Shown here one piece after another: positions 44,824 to 53,873 of a DNA stretch of 64,000 nt. Origin of the DNA: Pseudomonas sp. MUP55 (GTDB lineage Bacteria; Pseudomonadota; Gammaproteobacteria; Pseudomonadales; Pseudomonadaceae). Both the position numbers and the translations under genes were made by a program. Each line of letters starts with the position of its first letter. Within the stretch, counting starts at the first letter, position 1. The stretch covers positions 3,782,001-3,846,000 of the forward strand of contig NZ_CP138214.1 of NCBI RefSeq assembly GCF_034043515.1, in the 5' to 3' direction. The notes under the pieces were generated by a model. That model made no database searches, was not told where the DNA came from, and saw nothing but the letters and a program-made list of their open reading frames with translations.

Positions 44824-45495
44824 CTACCGCTCTCGCACAATCAGCTGGCCGTCAGCTTCCTGCACGACTTCAAGCCGCTCATACCCATCGATACACGCAT
44901 GCTCAGTCTCCATCGGTGAGAGGTGCGTCGAGGTCACCACCATGACATCCGCTCCTGCCGCTTCTGCTGCGCGAATACCTACGGGCGCGTCCTCGAACAC
45001 CAGGCAATCCTGCACCGGCACGCCCAAGCGCTGGGCGCCAAGCACATAACACGCCGGATCCGGCTTGCCGCTGGCGACATCTTCGGCCGTCACCATGACC
45101 GGCGGGGCGCAAATACCTGCCGCTTCCATTCGACGCAACGCCAGTGCTTTGGGCGCAGACGTAACCAGAGCCCACTGTTCGGCGGGCAAGCTGTTCAGGA
45201 ACTCAACCGCACCGCAAATCGCCACGACACCCTCGACGTCGTTCAATTCCGCTTCGGTAATCCATGCCGCTTCCTTTTCTGCATCTACACCCGGCAGCCC
45301 CTGGCGCGTGATCGTATCAATCGCGCGGGCGCCGTGAATGGTGGTCAGAAAGGCCTCCACATCCAAACCATGACGTTCGGCCCAACGGCTCCATACCCGC
45401 TCGGCAGCGGCGATGGAGTTGAGCAGGGTCCCGTCCATGTCGAACAGAAAGGCACGGTAACGCTGAGTAAATACGGCTGGATTTGGGCTGGGCAC
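44824..45495 (-). CDS. HAD-superfamily sugar/polyol phosphatase
   Basis: This 223-residue HAD-IA hydrolase has motif I FLFDMDGTLLNS, motif II VTSAP, motif III Lys in ASGKPDPACYV, and motif IV LVFEDAPVGIRAA. It resembles YfbT/glycerol-3-phosphatase-type enzymes that act on small sugar phosphates. I chose a GTG at 45495 (MPSPNPAVF) preceded by AGGGGGA at 9 bases; a TTG at 45519 would add eight residues. The substrate is not determined. Confidence 0.88.
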   Translation of the reverse strand: MPSPNPAVFTQRYRAFLFDMDGTLLNSIAAAERVWSRWAERHGLDVEAFLTTIHGARAIDTITRQGLPGVDAEKEAAWITEAELNDVEGVVAICGAVEFLNSLPAEQWALVTSAPKALALRRMEAAGICAPPVMVTAEDVASGKPDPACYVLGAQRLGVPVQDCLVFEDAPVGIRAAEAAGADVMVVTSTHLSPMETEHACIDGYERLEVVQEADGQLIVRER

Positions 45496-45595
45496 TGCGT
45501 GGTTTCCCCCTGTGTTCAAGCGATCGTGGATCCCTGCAATCTACGGTTCACCTCGGCACTTGTAAACGCCGCGAAGTGCCAGCCTCAAATCTTGA

Positions 45596-45611
45596 ATGAC
45601 GAACTTGTCAT
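45596..45611 (+). promoter_or_regulatory. CopR/CusR-type copper box
   Basis: atgacgaacttgtcat matches the CusR/CopR consensus ATGACAA-NN-TTGTCAT with one mismatch and is itself an imperfect palindrome. It lies 86 bases before the DUF2790 gene start, with the copR-copS genes downstream. Confidence 0.75.
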
Positions 45612-45696
45612 CATCCTGTTGGTTGGCTGTTCGGGTCGCCTGGTTACTGTGAACTCACTGCCAAGCCCGGCAGCCAACCTACACAGAGATATCGCC

Positions 45697-45948
45697 ATGA
45701 AACGGTTTGCCCTCGCCTTCGCCGCCTTGCTCGCCACTGGCTCGGTATTCGCCGCTGACACCGCTCCAGTGATCCACGATCAGACCGGCTTCTTCGTTCA
45801 CCTGGATGTCGCCAAGGTGCTGTCCAGTACCGACACCTACGGCCAATGCGGTATCGTCCCGGCGCAACTGCGCTATTTGGACCATCAGGACCGTGAGCAT
45901 GTGCTGGACTACCGGGTGCTGGGCACGGGTTGCGCCAGTGACAATTGA
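45697..45948 (+). CDS. DUF2790-family periplasmic protein, probably copper-induced
   Basis: This 83-residue protein has a signal peptide (MKRFALAFAALLATGSVFA) and a mature part of about 64 residues with two Cys (YGQCGIVP, GTGCASDN) and the YLDHQDREHVLDYRVLG end typical of DUF2790. It comes 42 bases before the copper response regulator and behind the copper box, the same context as ptrA in P. aeruginosa (from memory). A copper-stress function is inferred from context. Confidence 0.88.
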   Translation: MKRFALAFAALLATGSVFAADTAPVIHDQTGFFVHLDVAKVLSSTDTYGQCGIVPAQLRYLDHQDREHVLDYRVLGTGCASDN

Positions 45949-45990
45949 TCAGGCTACACTTGCGCAACCCATTGAATCAGGGCATTTCCC

Positions 45991-46662
45991 ATGAACATCC
46001 TCGTAGTCGAAGACGAACCCAAGGCCGGTAATTACCTGCTCAATGGCCTGCAAGAGCTGGGCTACAGCGTGAGCCTGGCCCGCGACGGCGCGGACGGTTT
46101 GCACCAGGCCCTGGAAACGCCGTTCGACGTGATTGTGCTCGACGTCATGATGCCGAAAATGGATGGCTGGGAAGTGCTGCGCCGCTTGCGCAAGGAAGCC
46201 GACACGCCCGTGCTGTTCCTCACGGCCCGCGACGATATCGCCGACCGTATCAAGGGCCTGGAACTGGGCGCCGACGATTACCTGATCAAGCCCTTCTCCT
46301 TTGCCGAGCTGGTCGCGCGCCTGCGCACCCTGACCCGACGCGGCCCGACACGAGAAGAAGAGCACCTGCACATCGCCGACCTGCAAATCGACGTGCTCAA
46401 GCGCCGCGTCACCCGCGCCGGCACGCGCATTACCCTGACCAACAAAGAGTTCGCCCTGCTGCACCTGTTCGCCACCCACCAGGACCAGGTGCTGTCACGC
46501 TCGCTGATTGCCTCGCGGGTGTGGGACATGAACTTTGACAGTGACACCAATGTGGTCGACGTGGCCGTGCGGCGCCTGCGCCTGAAAATCGACGACCCGT
46601 TCCAACTCAAGTTGATCCACAGCGTGCGTGGCATCGGCTACCGCTTCGATACCCAGCCATGA
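45991..46662 (+). CDS. copR: Heavy-metal response regulator (CopR/CusR-type, OmpR family)
   Basis: This 223-residue protein has a receiver domain ([12 protein letters not shown]; phospho-acceptor Asp51 in [12 protein letters not shown]; switch Thr and Lys in LTARD and [10 protein letters not shown]) and an OmpR-type winged helix ([40 protein letters not shown]). It is most like CopR/CusR/IrlR copper regulators and should bind the box at 45596. It overlaps copS by 4 bases. Confidence 0.93.
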   Translation: MNILVVEDEPKAGNYLLNGLQELGYSVSLARDGADGLHQALETPFDVIVLDVMMPKMDGWEVLRRLRKEADTPVLFLTARDDIADRIKGLELGADDYLIKPFSFAELVARLRTLTRRGPTREEEHLHIADLQIDVLKRRVTRAGTRITLTNKEFALLHLFATHQDQVLSRSLIASRVWDMNFDSDTNVVDVAVRRLRLKIDDPFQLKLIHSVRGIGYRFDTQP

Positions 46663-48059
46663 GCCGCGCTCGCCACTATTCGCTGACCCTGCGCCTGGCA
46701 CTGATCTTCGCCCTGCTCGCCTTCGCCTTGCTGGCCACCCTGGGCGTAGCACTTTACCGTGAGCTGGAGCGCGAGCTGATCCGCCGCGACGACACCGCCT
46801 TGATCTCCCGCGTGGACCAACTGCGCAACCTGCTCAACGACAGCAATACCCTGGGCCTGATCAAGACAAAGCCCGAATTGTTCCAGAACATGCTGGGCAA
46901 CCGCGAATCCGTATTGAGCATCGCCGCCCCCGGTCAACAACCGTTACTGCTGGTGAACCCCGCGAATATCGAACTGCCTTCGATCAAACCGGTGCCCAAG
47001 GGCCACGTACTGGCATTGAGCGATGTGCAGCATCTGCCGGGGCTCAATGGCATTCCCTTCTCAACCGTGGCCGCGACCATCGACTCCGGCGACCTGGGCA
47101 GCCTGCAAGTCACCAGCGGCCGCCTGATGACCGAGCGCACCGCCGTGCTCGCCAACTATCGATTGAGCGTTTACATCCTGGCGAGCATCGCGGCGATCCT
47201 CCTGGCATTGGCCGGTTACCTGCTGGTGCATCGCGGCTTGCTGCCTTTGCGCCGGCTCGCCCGGCACGCTCAAGGGATCGGCGTCGGCAACCTGGCCGAA
47301 CGCCTCGACAGCCAGGGCGCACCCAGGGAATTGCTGCCGATGATCGAGTCGTTCAACACCATGCTGGAACGCTTGTCCAAGGGCTTTGTGCAACTGGGCC
47401 AGGTCTCCACCGACATGGCCCACGAACTGCGCACACCAATCAATAACCTGCTTGGTGAAACCCAGGTAGCCCTGCAACAGCAACGCAGTATCGAAGGCTA
47501 CCAGCAGCTGCTGGCCTCCAATGTCGAAGAGCTTGAACGCCTGGCGCGGATGCTCGACAACATGCTGTTCCTGGCGCGCACCGACCCCGCCAGCGCGCTG
47601 CGCCAACGTCAGGCGCTGGACGCCGCCGAGGAAGTGGAACGCGTCGCGGATTATTTTGAAGGGCTCGCCGGTGACGTCGGCATGCACATTGTTGCCGAAG
47701 GCGAAGGCGTGATCTGGGCGGAACCGATGCTGCTGCGTCGCGCCCTGGCGAACCTCTGCGCCAACGCCATCAAGTATGGTTCGCCGGGCTCGCAGCTGAG
47801 TATCCAGGCCATTGCAGATGATGAGGGCGTCAACCTGAGGGTCAGCAATCACGGTAAAACCATTCCTGCCGAGCATCTGCCGCGGCTGTTCGAACGGTTT
47901 TACCGGGTAGATGAATCTCGCGAACGCTCTTCCCAATCCAATGGACTGGGATTGTCGATCGTGGCGACCATCATGCAGCTGCATAACGGTAGATACAGCG
48001 TCAGCAGTGAAGACGGCGTCACGCGTTTCGAGTTGTTTTTCCCCGCGCAGCAAGCGTGA
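46659..48059 (+). CDS. copS: Heavy-metal sensor histidine kinase (CopS/CusS-type)
   Basis: This 466-residue protein has a first helix at about 13-32, a periplasmic sensor domain (about 33-166), a second helix at 167-190, HAMP, a dimerisation box with His255 ([18 protein letters not shown]), and an ATPase domain with N box [12 protein letters not shown] and [16 protein letters not shown]. The family senses periplasmic Cu or Ag. It forms the two-component pair with copR. Confidence 0.93.
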   Translation: MSRARHYSLTLRLALIFALLAFALLATLGVALYRELERELIRRDDTALISRVDQLRNLLNDSNTLGLIKTKPELFQNMLGNRESVLSIAAPGQQPLLLVNPANIELPSIKPVPKGHVLALSDVQHLPGLNGIPFSTVAATIDSGDLGSLQVTSGRLMTERTAVLANYRLSVYILASIAAILLALAGYLLVHRGLLPLRRLARHAQGIGVGNLAERLDSQGAPRELLPMIESFNTMLERLSKGFVQLGQVSTDMAHELRTPINNLLGETQVALQQQRSIEGYQQLLASNVEELERLARMLDNMLFLARTDPASALRQRQALDAAEEVERVADYFEGLAGDVGMHIVAEGEGVIWAEPMLLRRALANLCANAIKYGSPGSQLSIQAIADDEGVNLRVSNHGKTIPAEHLPRLFERFYRVDESRERSSQSNGLGLSIVATIMQLHNGRYSVSSEDGVTRFELFFPAQQA

Positions 48060-48071
48060 GGCAGTGCCCCG

Positions 48072-48518
48072 TCAATCAAAAGCCCCGTTGAGCACTTCGT
48101 AGATAATACCGGTGGCGATGGCTACCAGAATCAGGTCGGTGCCCGCTTGCTGCCACTCGTAACCATCGTAATGAGGCAGGCGGCCCGCCAGGCGGCCATC
48201 AAGTTTCTTGGCGATACCGGGCGGGAGCGGCTTGCCGCGAGCCAGATTCTTCTGAATGCCCGGAGGCAAGGCAGGCCCCGGGCTCCAGTAATCGCGGTTT
48301 CCGCCCACCAGACTCAGCACACTGCCTCGATCGACGCTGGGGCCATGACTGCCTGCCGAGCCTTTGCCTTTAGGCTTGTCGTGGCCCTGCCCCGCCTGAT
48401 TATTACCTTTGTTGTTCCCCTGGCCTTTGCCATTGCCAGGATCGGCCAAGGCAACACCGCTGCCTGCAAACAAGGCGAGCGACAACACGACAGACACAAA
48501 CTTCGGGCACTTGATCAT
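48072..48518 (-). CDS. CigR-like exported protein
   Basis: This 148-residue protein starts MIKCPKFVSVVLSLALFAGSGVALA (signal peptide). A low-complexity region rich in Gly, Asn, Lys and Gln (about 27-65) is followed by two PPGI-KNLARGKPLPPGIAKKL repeats and a C-terminal hydrophobic helix (LILVAIATGIIYEVL) after YDGYEW. This is the layout of the RcnB/CigR family. The C-terminal helix could anchor it in a membrane. It is convergent with copS, 12 bases away. An upstream start was rejected since the signal peptide would be internal. Confidence 0.82.
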   Translation of the reverse strand: MIKCPKFVSVVLSLALFAGSGVALADPGNGKGQGNNKGNNQAGQGHDKPKGKGSAGSHGPSVDRGSVLSLVGGNRDYWSPGPALPPGIQKNLARGKPLPPGIAKKLDGRLAGRLPHYDGYEWQQAGTDLILVAIATGIIYEVLNGAFD

Positions 48519-48580
48519 GATGGGGTTTCCAGAGGGATACCTGTTGAACTCTAGCCGAAGTTGCACCGCCGCGTATTGAA

Positions 48581-49210
48581 TCAGCTCACCCTGCCACCCG
48601 CTTCCACGATATCCACCTGGGTTTGCCAGGCTGCCGCGACCGCAAGGCGCAGGCCTTCCACCAACGTAGGCAGCGCCATCGACGGCTGACCGGACTCAGG
48701 CAATCCCGGCACATGGATAAACCCACTGCGCACCTCAGAACCCGCCAGCGCATGCTGCAATCGATAAAACACCTGGTTGCACACGAACGTACCCGCCGTC
48801 TGGGAAACCGAGGCGGCAATACCCGCTTCACGCACCGCCCTGACCATGCTCTTGATCGGCAATGACGAGAAGTAAGCAGCCGGGCCGCCTTCCACCACCG
48901 CCGTGTCAATCGGCTGGGCGCCCAGGTTGTCCGGAATGCGCGCGTCATTGACGTTGATCGCGACGCGCTCGATGGAAATATCGCTGCGCCCAGGGCCCAG
49001 GCCTGTTGCGATAACCATTGCCGGATTTGACTCCTCGATAAACGCTATCAACGTCTCGGGAGCCGTGGCAAAGGCGCAGGGCAATCGGCGCGCGACAATC
49101 CGCACATCCTCAGTCAACTGCAACCCGTCCAGCTGGCGCACCGCCTCCCAGGATGGGTTGACGACGTCGTGATCGAAAGGCTCGAAGCCCGTCAGCAATA
49201 GAGTTTTCAT
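48581..49210 (-). CDS. pcp: Pyroglutamyl-peptidase I
   Basis: This 209-residue cysteine peptidase of family C15 has the triad Glu81 (ISIERVAINVND), Cys144 (AGTFVCNQVFY) and His166 (FIHVPGLPE). It removes N-terminal 5-oxoproline from peptides. It lies 7 bases after the DUF979 gene in an operon with a predicted 5-oxoproline transporter, so enzyme and transporter share a product/substrate. Confidence 0.96.
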   Translation of the reverse strand: MKTLLLTGFEPFDHDVVNPSWEAVRQLDGLQLTEDVRIVARRLPCAFATAPETLIAFIEESNPAMVIATGLGPGRSDISIERVAINVNDARIPDNLGAQPIDTAVVEGGPAAYFSSLPIKSMVRAVREAGIAASVSQTAGTFVCNQVFYRLQHALAGSEVRSGFIHVPGLPESGQPSMALPTLVEGLRLAVAAAWQTQVDIVEAGGRVS

Positions 49211-49217
49211 CCTGACC

Positions 49218-50168
49218 TCACATCAACAGATAAAGCAGCACGATATTGACCACCAGCATCATCAACGCGGTCGGCAACTGGGCCTTGATCACCGCGTTCT
49301 TGTCCGGCAGCTCCAGCAGTGCGGCCGGCACGATATTGAAGTTGGCCGCCATCGGTGTCATCAGCGTACCGCAGTAGCCGGAAAACATGCCGATCGCCGC
49401 CATGACCGCCGGATTGCCTCCGTAAATGCCCACCAGCACCGGCACGCCGACGCCACCGGTCATCACCGGAAAGGCGGCAAAGCCGTTGCCCATGATCACG
49501 GTAAACAAGGCCATGCCCAGGACATAAACCATGACCGCCACCAACTTGAAATCCAGGTTGATGTACGTAGTGGTGACGTGGGCCACGGCCGTGCCCACCC
49601 CGGCCTCGTTGAACAGCAGCCCGAGCATCGCCAGCATCTGTGGCAGCACCATTGCCCAGCCCAAGGCTTCGGTCAGGCGACGCGATTCGCGCAAGGCTTG
49701 CACGGGCGTATCGCGGGTCAGCCAACAGGCCAGGCCAAGGGCGATCAAACAGCCTATGCCGAGCGAGACGAAGGTGGTGTTCTTCGGATCAAGCAGCGGT
49801 ACACCGCCGATTTCGGTGTGCTTGAGCAATACCGAACCGATCACGGTGGTCAACGGGATGGCCAGCGCCGGGATGAACAGTTTATGGCCCAGGCGACCGG
49901 CGCTGGCGCGGGAGGCCTTGTCGTGCAGTTCGGCGTGCTGGCCGCGGCCAACGCCGCCCAAGCCAGCAATCACCGCCATCACCACAACACCAACGCCGAT
50001 AACTACCGAGGGCAGGCGCTCCCCCACCAGGAACGGAATGGCAAACAGCAGCCAGAACAGCGCGCTGGACCAACGCTTGGGGTGCGTGCGATCCAGCAGG
50101 ATCATGCCGGCGGTGATCAGCAACAGCACACCGGCCAACCAGTACAGGTATTGAATGGAAATAATCAT
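49218..50168 (-). CDS. 5-oxoproline transporter, DUF979-family subunit
   Basis: This 316-residue membrane protein has about nine hydrophobic helices, among them YLYWLAGVLLLITAGMILL, LFIPALAIPLTTVIGSVL and VMVYVLGMALFTVIMGNGFAAFPVMTGG. It matches the DUF979 family, which occurs only next to DUF969. It overlaps the DUF969 gene by 4 bases. The pair with pcp is annotated in databases as a 5-oxoproline transporter, which the pcp neighbour supports. Confidence 0.88.
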   Translation of the reverse strand: MIISIQYLYWLAGVLLLITAGMILLDRTHPKRWSSALFWLLFAIPFLVGERLPSVVIGVGVVVMAVIAGLGGVGRGQHAELHDKASRASAGRLGHKLFIPALAIPLTTVIGSVLLKHTEIGGVPLLDPKNTTFVSLGIGCLIALGLACWLTRDTPVQALRESRRLTEALGWAMVLPQMLAMLGLLFNEAGVGTAVAHVTTTYINLDFKLVAVMVYVLGMALFTVIMGNGFAAFPVMTGGVGVPVLVGIYGGNPAVMAAIGMFSGYCGTLMTPMAANFNIVPAALLELPDKNAVIKAQLPTALMMLVVNIVLLYLLM

Positions 50169-50881
50169 CGTGCGGCCTCCACCGAGGGGGCAACGGCGGT
50201 CATCTCACGGGTCAGCCTTCGATCGAACCGATGCAGCCGGATGGCATGAATGATAAAGGCGCAGATCGCCGTCGGGATGCCCCACACCGCGATGTGCAGC
50301 GGCTCGACATCAATCCCCGAGCCCAGCAGAAAGGTATGCATCAAGGCAATCGCACCAAAGGCGACGAAGATGTCCTCACCAAAAAACAGCCCCACATTGT
50401 CGGTGGCGGCGCACATGGCCAGGACCTTGTGACGCAGTTTGTCCGGCAGCTTGCCGTAACGTTTTTCCGCAGCGCCTTCAGCCATCGGTGCCAGCAAAGG
50501 CCGCACCATCTGCGGATGCCCACCCAGGCTGGTCAGCCCCATGGCCGCGGTCGATTCACGCACAAACAGATAGATGATCAGCAAACGCCCGACTGTCGCC
50601 CGCTCGAAGCGGGCGATCCAATTCTGCGCATGCAGGCGCAGGCCGTGACGCTCCAACAGGCCAATCACCGCCAGCGGCAATAGCAGGATCAACTGCAGCG
50701 CACGGGTTTGAAGGAAGCCATCGCCCATGGTGGCGAGAATTTTTTCCAGCGGGAACTGGGCGGCAACCCCGGTCGCGATCGCGGCGGCGGTAACCACCAG
50801 CAACGGATTGAAGCGCAATACAAAGCCGACCACGATGACAAGTACGCCGATCAACGGCCATAAGTTCACAACAGTTTGCAT
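50165..50881 (-). CDS. 5-oxoproline transporter, DUF969-family subunit
   Basis: This 238-residue membrane protein starts MQTVVNLWPLIGVLVIVVGFVL, with about five helices and a conserved-looking loop SLGGHPQMVRPLLAPMAEGAAE. The C-terminus is cytoplasmic and basic. Start at 50881; twelve upstream codons are not convincing. First gene of the DUF969-DUF979-pcp operon. Confidence 0.87.
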   Translation of the reverse strand: MQTVVNLWPLIGVLVIVVGFVLRFNPLLVVTAAAIATGVAAQFPLEKILATMGDGFLQTRALQLILLLPLAVIGLLERHGLRLHAQNWIARFERATVGRLLIIYLFVRESTAAMGLTSLGGHPQMVRPLLAPMAEGAAEKRYGKLPDKLRHKVLAMCAATDNVGLFFGEDIFVAFGAIALMHTFLLGSGIDVEPLHIAVWGIPTAICAFIIHAIRLHRFDRRLTREMTAVAPSVEAAR

Positions 50882-51437
50882 GGCGAAGAGGTCCTTTAGT
50901 GCGCGCTGCGGCGCCATTACAGCAGGATGTGAGCAAAGGGCTCACAGCATGAAAGTGGCGTGCAGTCGGCTCGGTTTTTTTATTGTTGACCCGAAAGGTC
51001 GAGCGGTGGCGGCAACTTTGCTGCCTTGAGGCGGGAGGTGTCCAACAAGAAAAATTGTTGTTGCGGACCAATAAATTTTGTCGATATTGGCACCACCATG
51101 CGGGCCAAGTGGAGGGATTCTGGATTGGCTCTATACTCAGCAGTGATACTCCTGCAGATCATCGCGCTTTTGCCGACAATGAGGGGTCCTGCTATGTATG
51201 CCGGTCAAATGAGCAGTATTGCGACAACGATTGGCGAGATACGCTGCCAGATGGCGGTACAGATCATTTGCCTGCTGTCGGTGGCTACGCTTTTCTGTTG
51301 ATTGAGACGCCAACGCCCAAGTGCGCCGCAAGGTGTCACTGGGTATGGCAGTGCTTAATTCCAGGCCTACCCATACCGAGCCATAGATCACTTTACTACG
51401 TGAGATATCGCTATCGTTGAACTCGATATTGTCGATC
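50882..51437. other. 556-base gap without a supported gene
   Basis: Between the DUF969 gene and the ArsR-type regulator. Open frames on both strands (for example + 51026-51301, with two weak hydrophobic stretches, and - 51137-51511) have no ribosome site and no recognisable family. Base composition is less GC-rich than the surroundings, so decayed or foreign DNA is possible. Confidence 0.5.
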
Positions 51438-52166
51438 TTACAATCTTGATCTACCGGTCTCTTCGTTTTCAAGCAAGATCCCAAATCTGCCAGACAGCTC
51501 CTTTTGCCCATTGAGCGTCAATGCAAGTGCCCGACTATCAAGGTCCTGGGTAACCCATTTGCGCCTTATGACCGTTTGCAGTAAAGCGGCGCCGAGTGCT
51601 CCGGCAAGATGAGGGCGGCGCATGCTCCAGTCCAGGCATGAGCACGCAAAACGACGTCGCTGTGCCCTTACCGTTTCTAGCTCGATACCCAGAGTGGTCA
51701 TCGCTTTTTCGCCGCTCATCGTAAGCTGATACATACCCTCCCCAGCGAACGGCACGGTTAACCAGCCTGCTCCCATGAAATGGTCGTGCAGTCGCACCGC
51801 CAGTGTTCCTGCCATGTGGTCATAACAGGTGCGTGCGAACTGCAAACGGGTTGGGGCAGTGGGAACATAACGCGTAACCGCGTTTTGGCCGATCACCATG
51901 AGGGCTTCAATAGCCTGGGCCACTTGAGCGTCCGCCAGACTGTAGTAGCGATGCCTGCCCTGCGTGTGCAACCTAACCAACCCGTCCTGTCTTAATCTTG
52001 CCAAATGCGCGCTCGCCGTGGATGCACTCACGTCAGCAACGACGGCCATTTCGGTACTGGTACGAGCGTGGCCGTCCATCAGCGAACAAAGCATTTTCGT
52101 CCTCGCAGGCTCGGCAATCGCGCCGGCGATCCGAGAAATCGCAGTGTCATTGCTTTGAGCGTCCAT
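51438..52166 (-). CDS. ArsR-family transcriptional regulator
   Basis: This 242-residue protein has an N-terminal ArsR winged helix (AEPARTKMLCSLMDGHARTSTEMAVVADVSASTASAHLARL, then LVRLHTQGRHRYYSLADA) and a long C-terminal domain ending with CSCLDWSMRRPHLAGALGAAL. The extended C-terminal part replaces the ArsR metal site; the CSC pair might be redox- or ligand-sensing. It is divergent from the P450 gene with 74 bases between, so it very likely controls it. Codon use is less GC-biased than the core genes. Confidence 0.88.
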   Translation of the reverse strand: MDAQSNDTAISRIAGAIAEPARTKMLCSLMDGHARTSTEMAVVADVSASTASAHLARLRQDGLVRLHTQGRHRYYSLADAQVAQAIEALMVIGQNAVTRYVPTAPTRLQFARTCYDHMAGTLAVRLHDHFMGAGWLTVPFAGEGMYQLTMSGEKAMTTLGIELETVRAQRRRFACSCLDWSMRRPHLAGALGAALLQTVIRRKWVTQDLDSRALALTLNGQKELSGRFGILLENEETGRSRL

Positions 52167-52240
52167 ATTTCGTTCCTGAGCGAATCATCGGCATGGAGGG
52201 TGTCCGATAGTAGCTGTTCTTAGCAAACAGGATTTGCGCC

Positions 52241-53401
52241 ATGACGCCCTTTGAAGCAGCTACCCACGCTGATCCCTACGTTTATTACTCACGCCTCAGG
52301 CGGCAAAACGGTCTGTCGTTCGATGCAGACCTTCGTTTATGGGTCGCATGTGACGCCCAGGCGGTTGAAACCATCCTGGCGCATCCCGACTGCCGGGTGC
52401 GTCCGCTGAACGAGCCGATCCCTCCAGCCATTGCGCAAGGCATCGCAGGAGGAATTTTCGGTCGTTTGATGCGCATGAACGAGGGCGCGCAGCACCTTTG
52501 CCCCAGGATGGCTATCGAGCCTGCCCTGAGATCTATCGAGACAGAAAACAATGCAGAGATGGTTTCACGCGTGGTTGAGACCCTCGATAACCCACTCGAA
52601 AACCCTGACGAGCTGATGTTTACGTTGCCCGTTTCGGTCATGGCGGGTTTGATAGGCCTTCCCTCCAGCCGGCTACGGGAAGTCGCGGGGCTGGTACGGG
52701 ATTTTACTGCCTGTCTTTCGCCGTTAAGCGACGCAGCTCAGCTTGGCGCAGCTCATTGCGGCGCGACTCGGCTAAGCGAATTATTCACTCAGCTGCTACG
52801 CAGCGACGCTGAAAGTAGCCGCCTCTTGCGCCATATCCTGAGCAGTGGCGAAGCCATCGACTGGAGCGATCACGATGCGTTGATCGCTAACCTCATCGGT
52901 CTGCTGTCACAGACCTGCAAAGCCACCGCGGGCTTGATCGGCAATACCCTCGTGACACTCCATCGTAACCCTGGCCTGATCACAGACATGCACACAACGC
53001 CCAAGCTCGTAGCAGACTTGGTGGCAGAGGTAGCGCGCTACGACTCGCCCGTGCAAAACACCCGGCGATTCGTAGCAAAGCGATGCACTGTCAGGGGCAA
53101 CGTACTGGCGGCGGGCGACACCGTTCTATTGTTGCTCGCTTCAGCCAACCGGGATTCGTACAGGAACCCAGACCCCGATAGCTTCTTGCTCAAACGAACA
53201 CAACGACGAACCTTCAGCTTCGGCTCAGGGAGGCATGAATGTCCAGGTCAGCAACTTGCACTAACTATCGCTTGCGAGGCGATTTCGGTATGGCTACATC
53301 GCTACACAGCCCAGGCTGATCATCCTTGTCGGTGGAGCTATTTGCCGTCCCTTAATGGCCGCATTCCTAAGTTTTATCGTGGTCAGGAAACTGAGCAATG
53401 A
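52241..53401 (+). CDS. Cytochrome P450 with atypical I-helix
   Basis: This 386-residue protein has the C-helix H-x3-R (His85-Arg89), ExxR pair (EVAR, 263-266) and heme loop FSFGSGRHECPGQ with axial Cys334, so it should bind heme. In the I-helix, where P450s have A/G-G-x-E/D-T, the sequence is LLSQTCKATAGLI (221-233): the acid is replaced and the Gly kink is missing. This suggests altered oxygen activation or peroxide use. Slightly short for a class I bacterial P450. No ferredoxin or reductase gene is adjacent. Substrate unknown. Confidence 0.88.
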   Translation: MTPFEAATHADPYVYYSRLRRQNGLSFDADLRLWVACDAQAVETILAHPDCRVRPLNEPIPPAIAQGIAGGIFGRLMRMNEGAQHLCPRMAIEPALRSIETENNAEMVSRVVETLDNPLENPDELMFTLPVSVMAGLIGLPSSRLREVAGLVRDFTACLSPLSDAAQLGAAHCGATRLSELFTQLLRSDAESSRLLRHILSSGEAIDWSDHDALIANLIGLLSQTCKATAGLIGNTLVTLHRNPGLITDMHTTPKLVADLVAEVARYDSPVQNTRRFVAKRCTVRGNVLAAGDTVLLLLASANRDSYRNPDPDSFLLKRTQRRTFSFGSGRHECPGQQLALTIACEAISVWLHRYTAQADHPCRWSYLPSLNGRIPKFYRGQETEQ

Positions 53402-53553
53402 TCGCAACTATGGTTGCGTCGCCTTGAGCGGCATCGTGCGGACCACTTAGCTGGCCGTAGGCAGTTTTTCAGGTTTATATGAAGGTGAAAGCTGACTTGG
53501 AGTGGGCGGTCGTTTGCTCAAAGTATTCCCAGCATGACCAAACGACAGACAAC

Positions 53554-53583
53554 AAAAAAGGGCCCACCTTTCGGTGAGCCCTT
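53554..53583 (-). terminator. Rho-independent terminator of tRNA-Val(GAC)
   Basis: On the - strand AAGGGCTCACC-GAAA-GGTGGGCCC is followed by TTTTTTG, 30 bases past the tRNA. The 53402-53553 stretch after the P450 gene holds nothing else. Confidence 0.85.
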
Positions 53584-53612
53584 CTAGACCGCCCAGCAGA
53601 GCGGATTTTGTT

Positions 53613-53688
53613 TGGTAGGCGCGATTGGACTCGAACCAACGACCCCCACCATGTCAAGGTGGTGCTCTAACCAACTGAGCTACGTGCC
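53613..53688 (-). tRNA. tRNA-Val (anticodon GAC)
   Basis: This is a 76-base cloverleaf: 5' GGCACGT, anticodon stem CCACC/GGTGG enclosing TTGACAT, T arm with TTCGAGT, encoded CCA. It is read on the - strand and ends at a terminator. Confidence 0.96.
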
Positions 53689-53873
53689 TGCTGTGAGGCG
53701 GCATTCTACGGAATTCCGTAGGGGTGTCAACATCTTTTTTGCAGCTAACCCTATGAATATGCGAATTTTTTATTCGCGGGCAGCGCACCCGTGATTTGCG
53801 GGTGGCTGGCGGGCAATTTTCAACTCAGGTAGGATCGCCGCACTCGTAAAAAATATAAAACAGAGGTTCCAGG

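Noticed and set aside
45495..45519. A TTG start for the HAD phosphatase
   Set aside because: The GTG at 45495 has a better ribosome site at 9 bases; the extra eight residues are not needed for the fold.
51137..51511. A 124-codon - strand frame overlapping the end of the ArsR gene
   Set aside because: No start signal, and the overlap is with a convincing gene. No family recognised.
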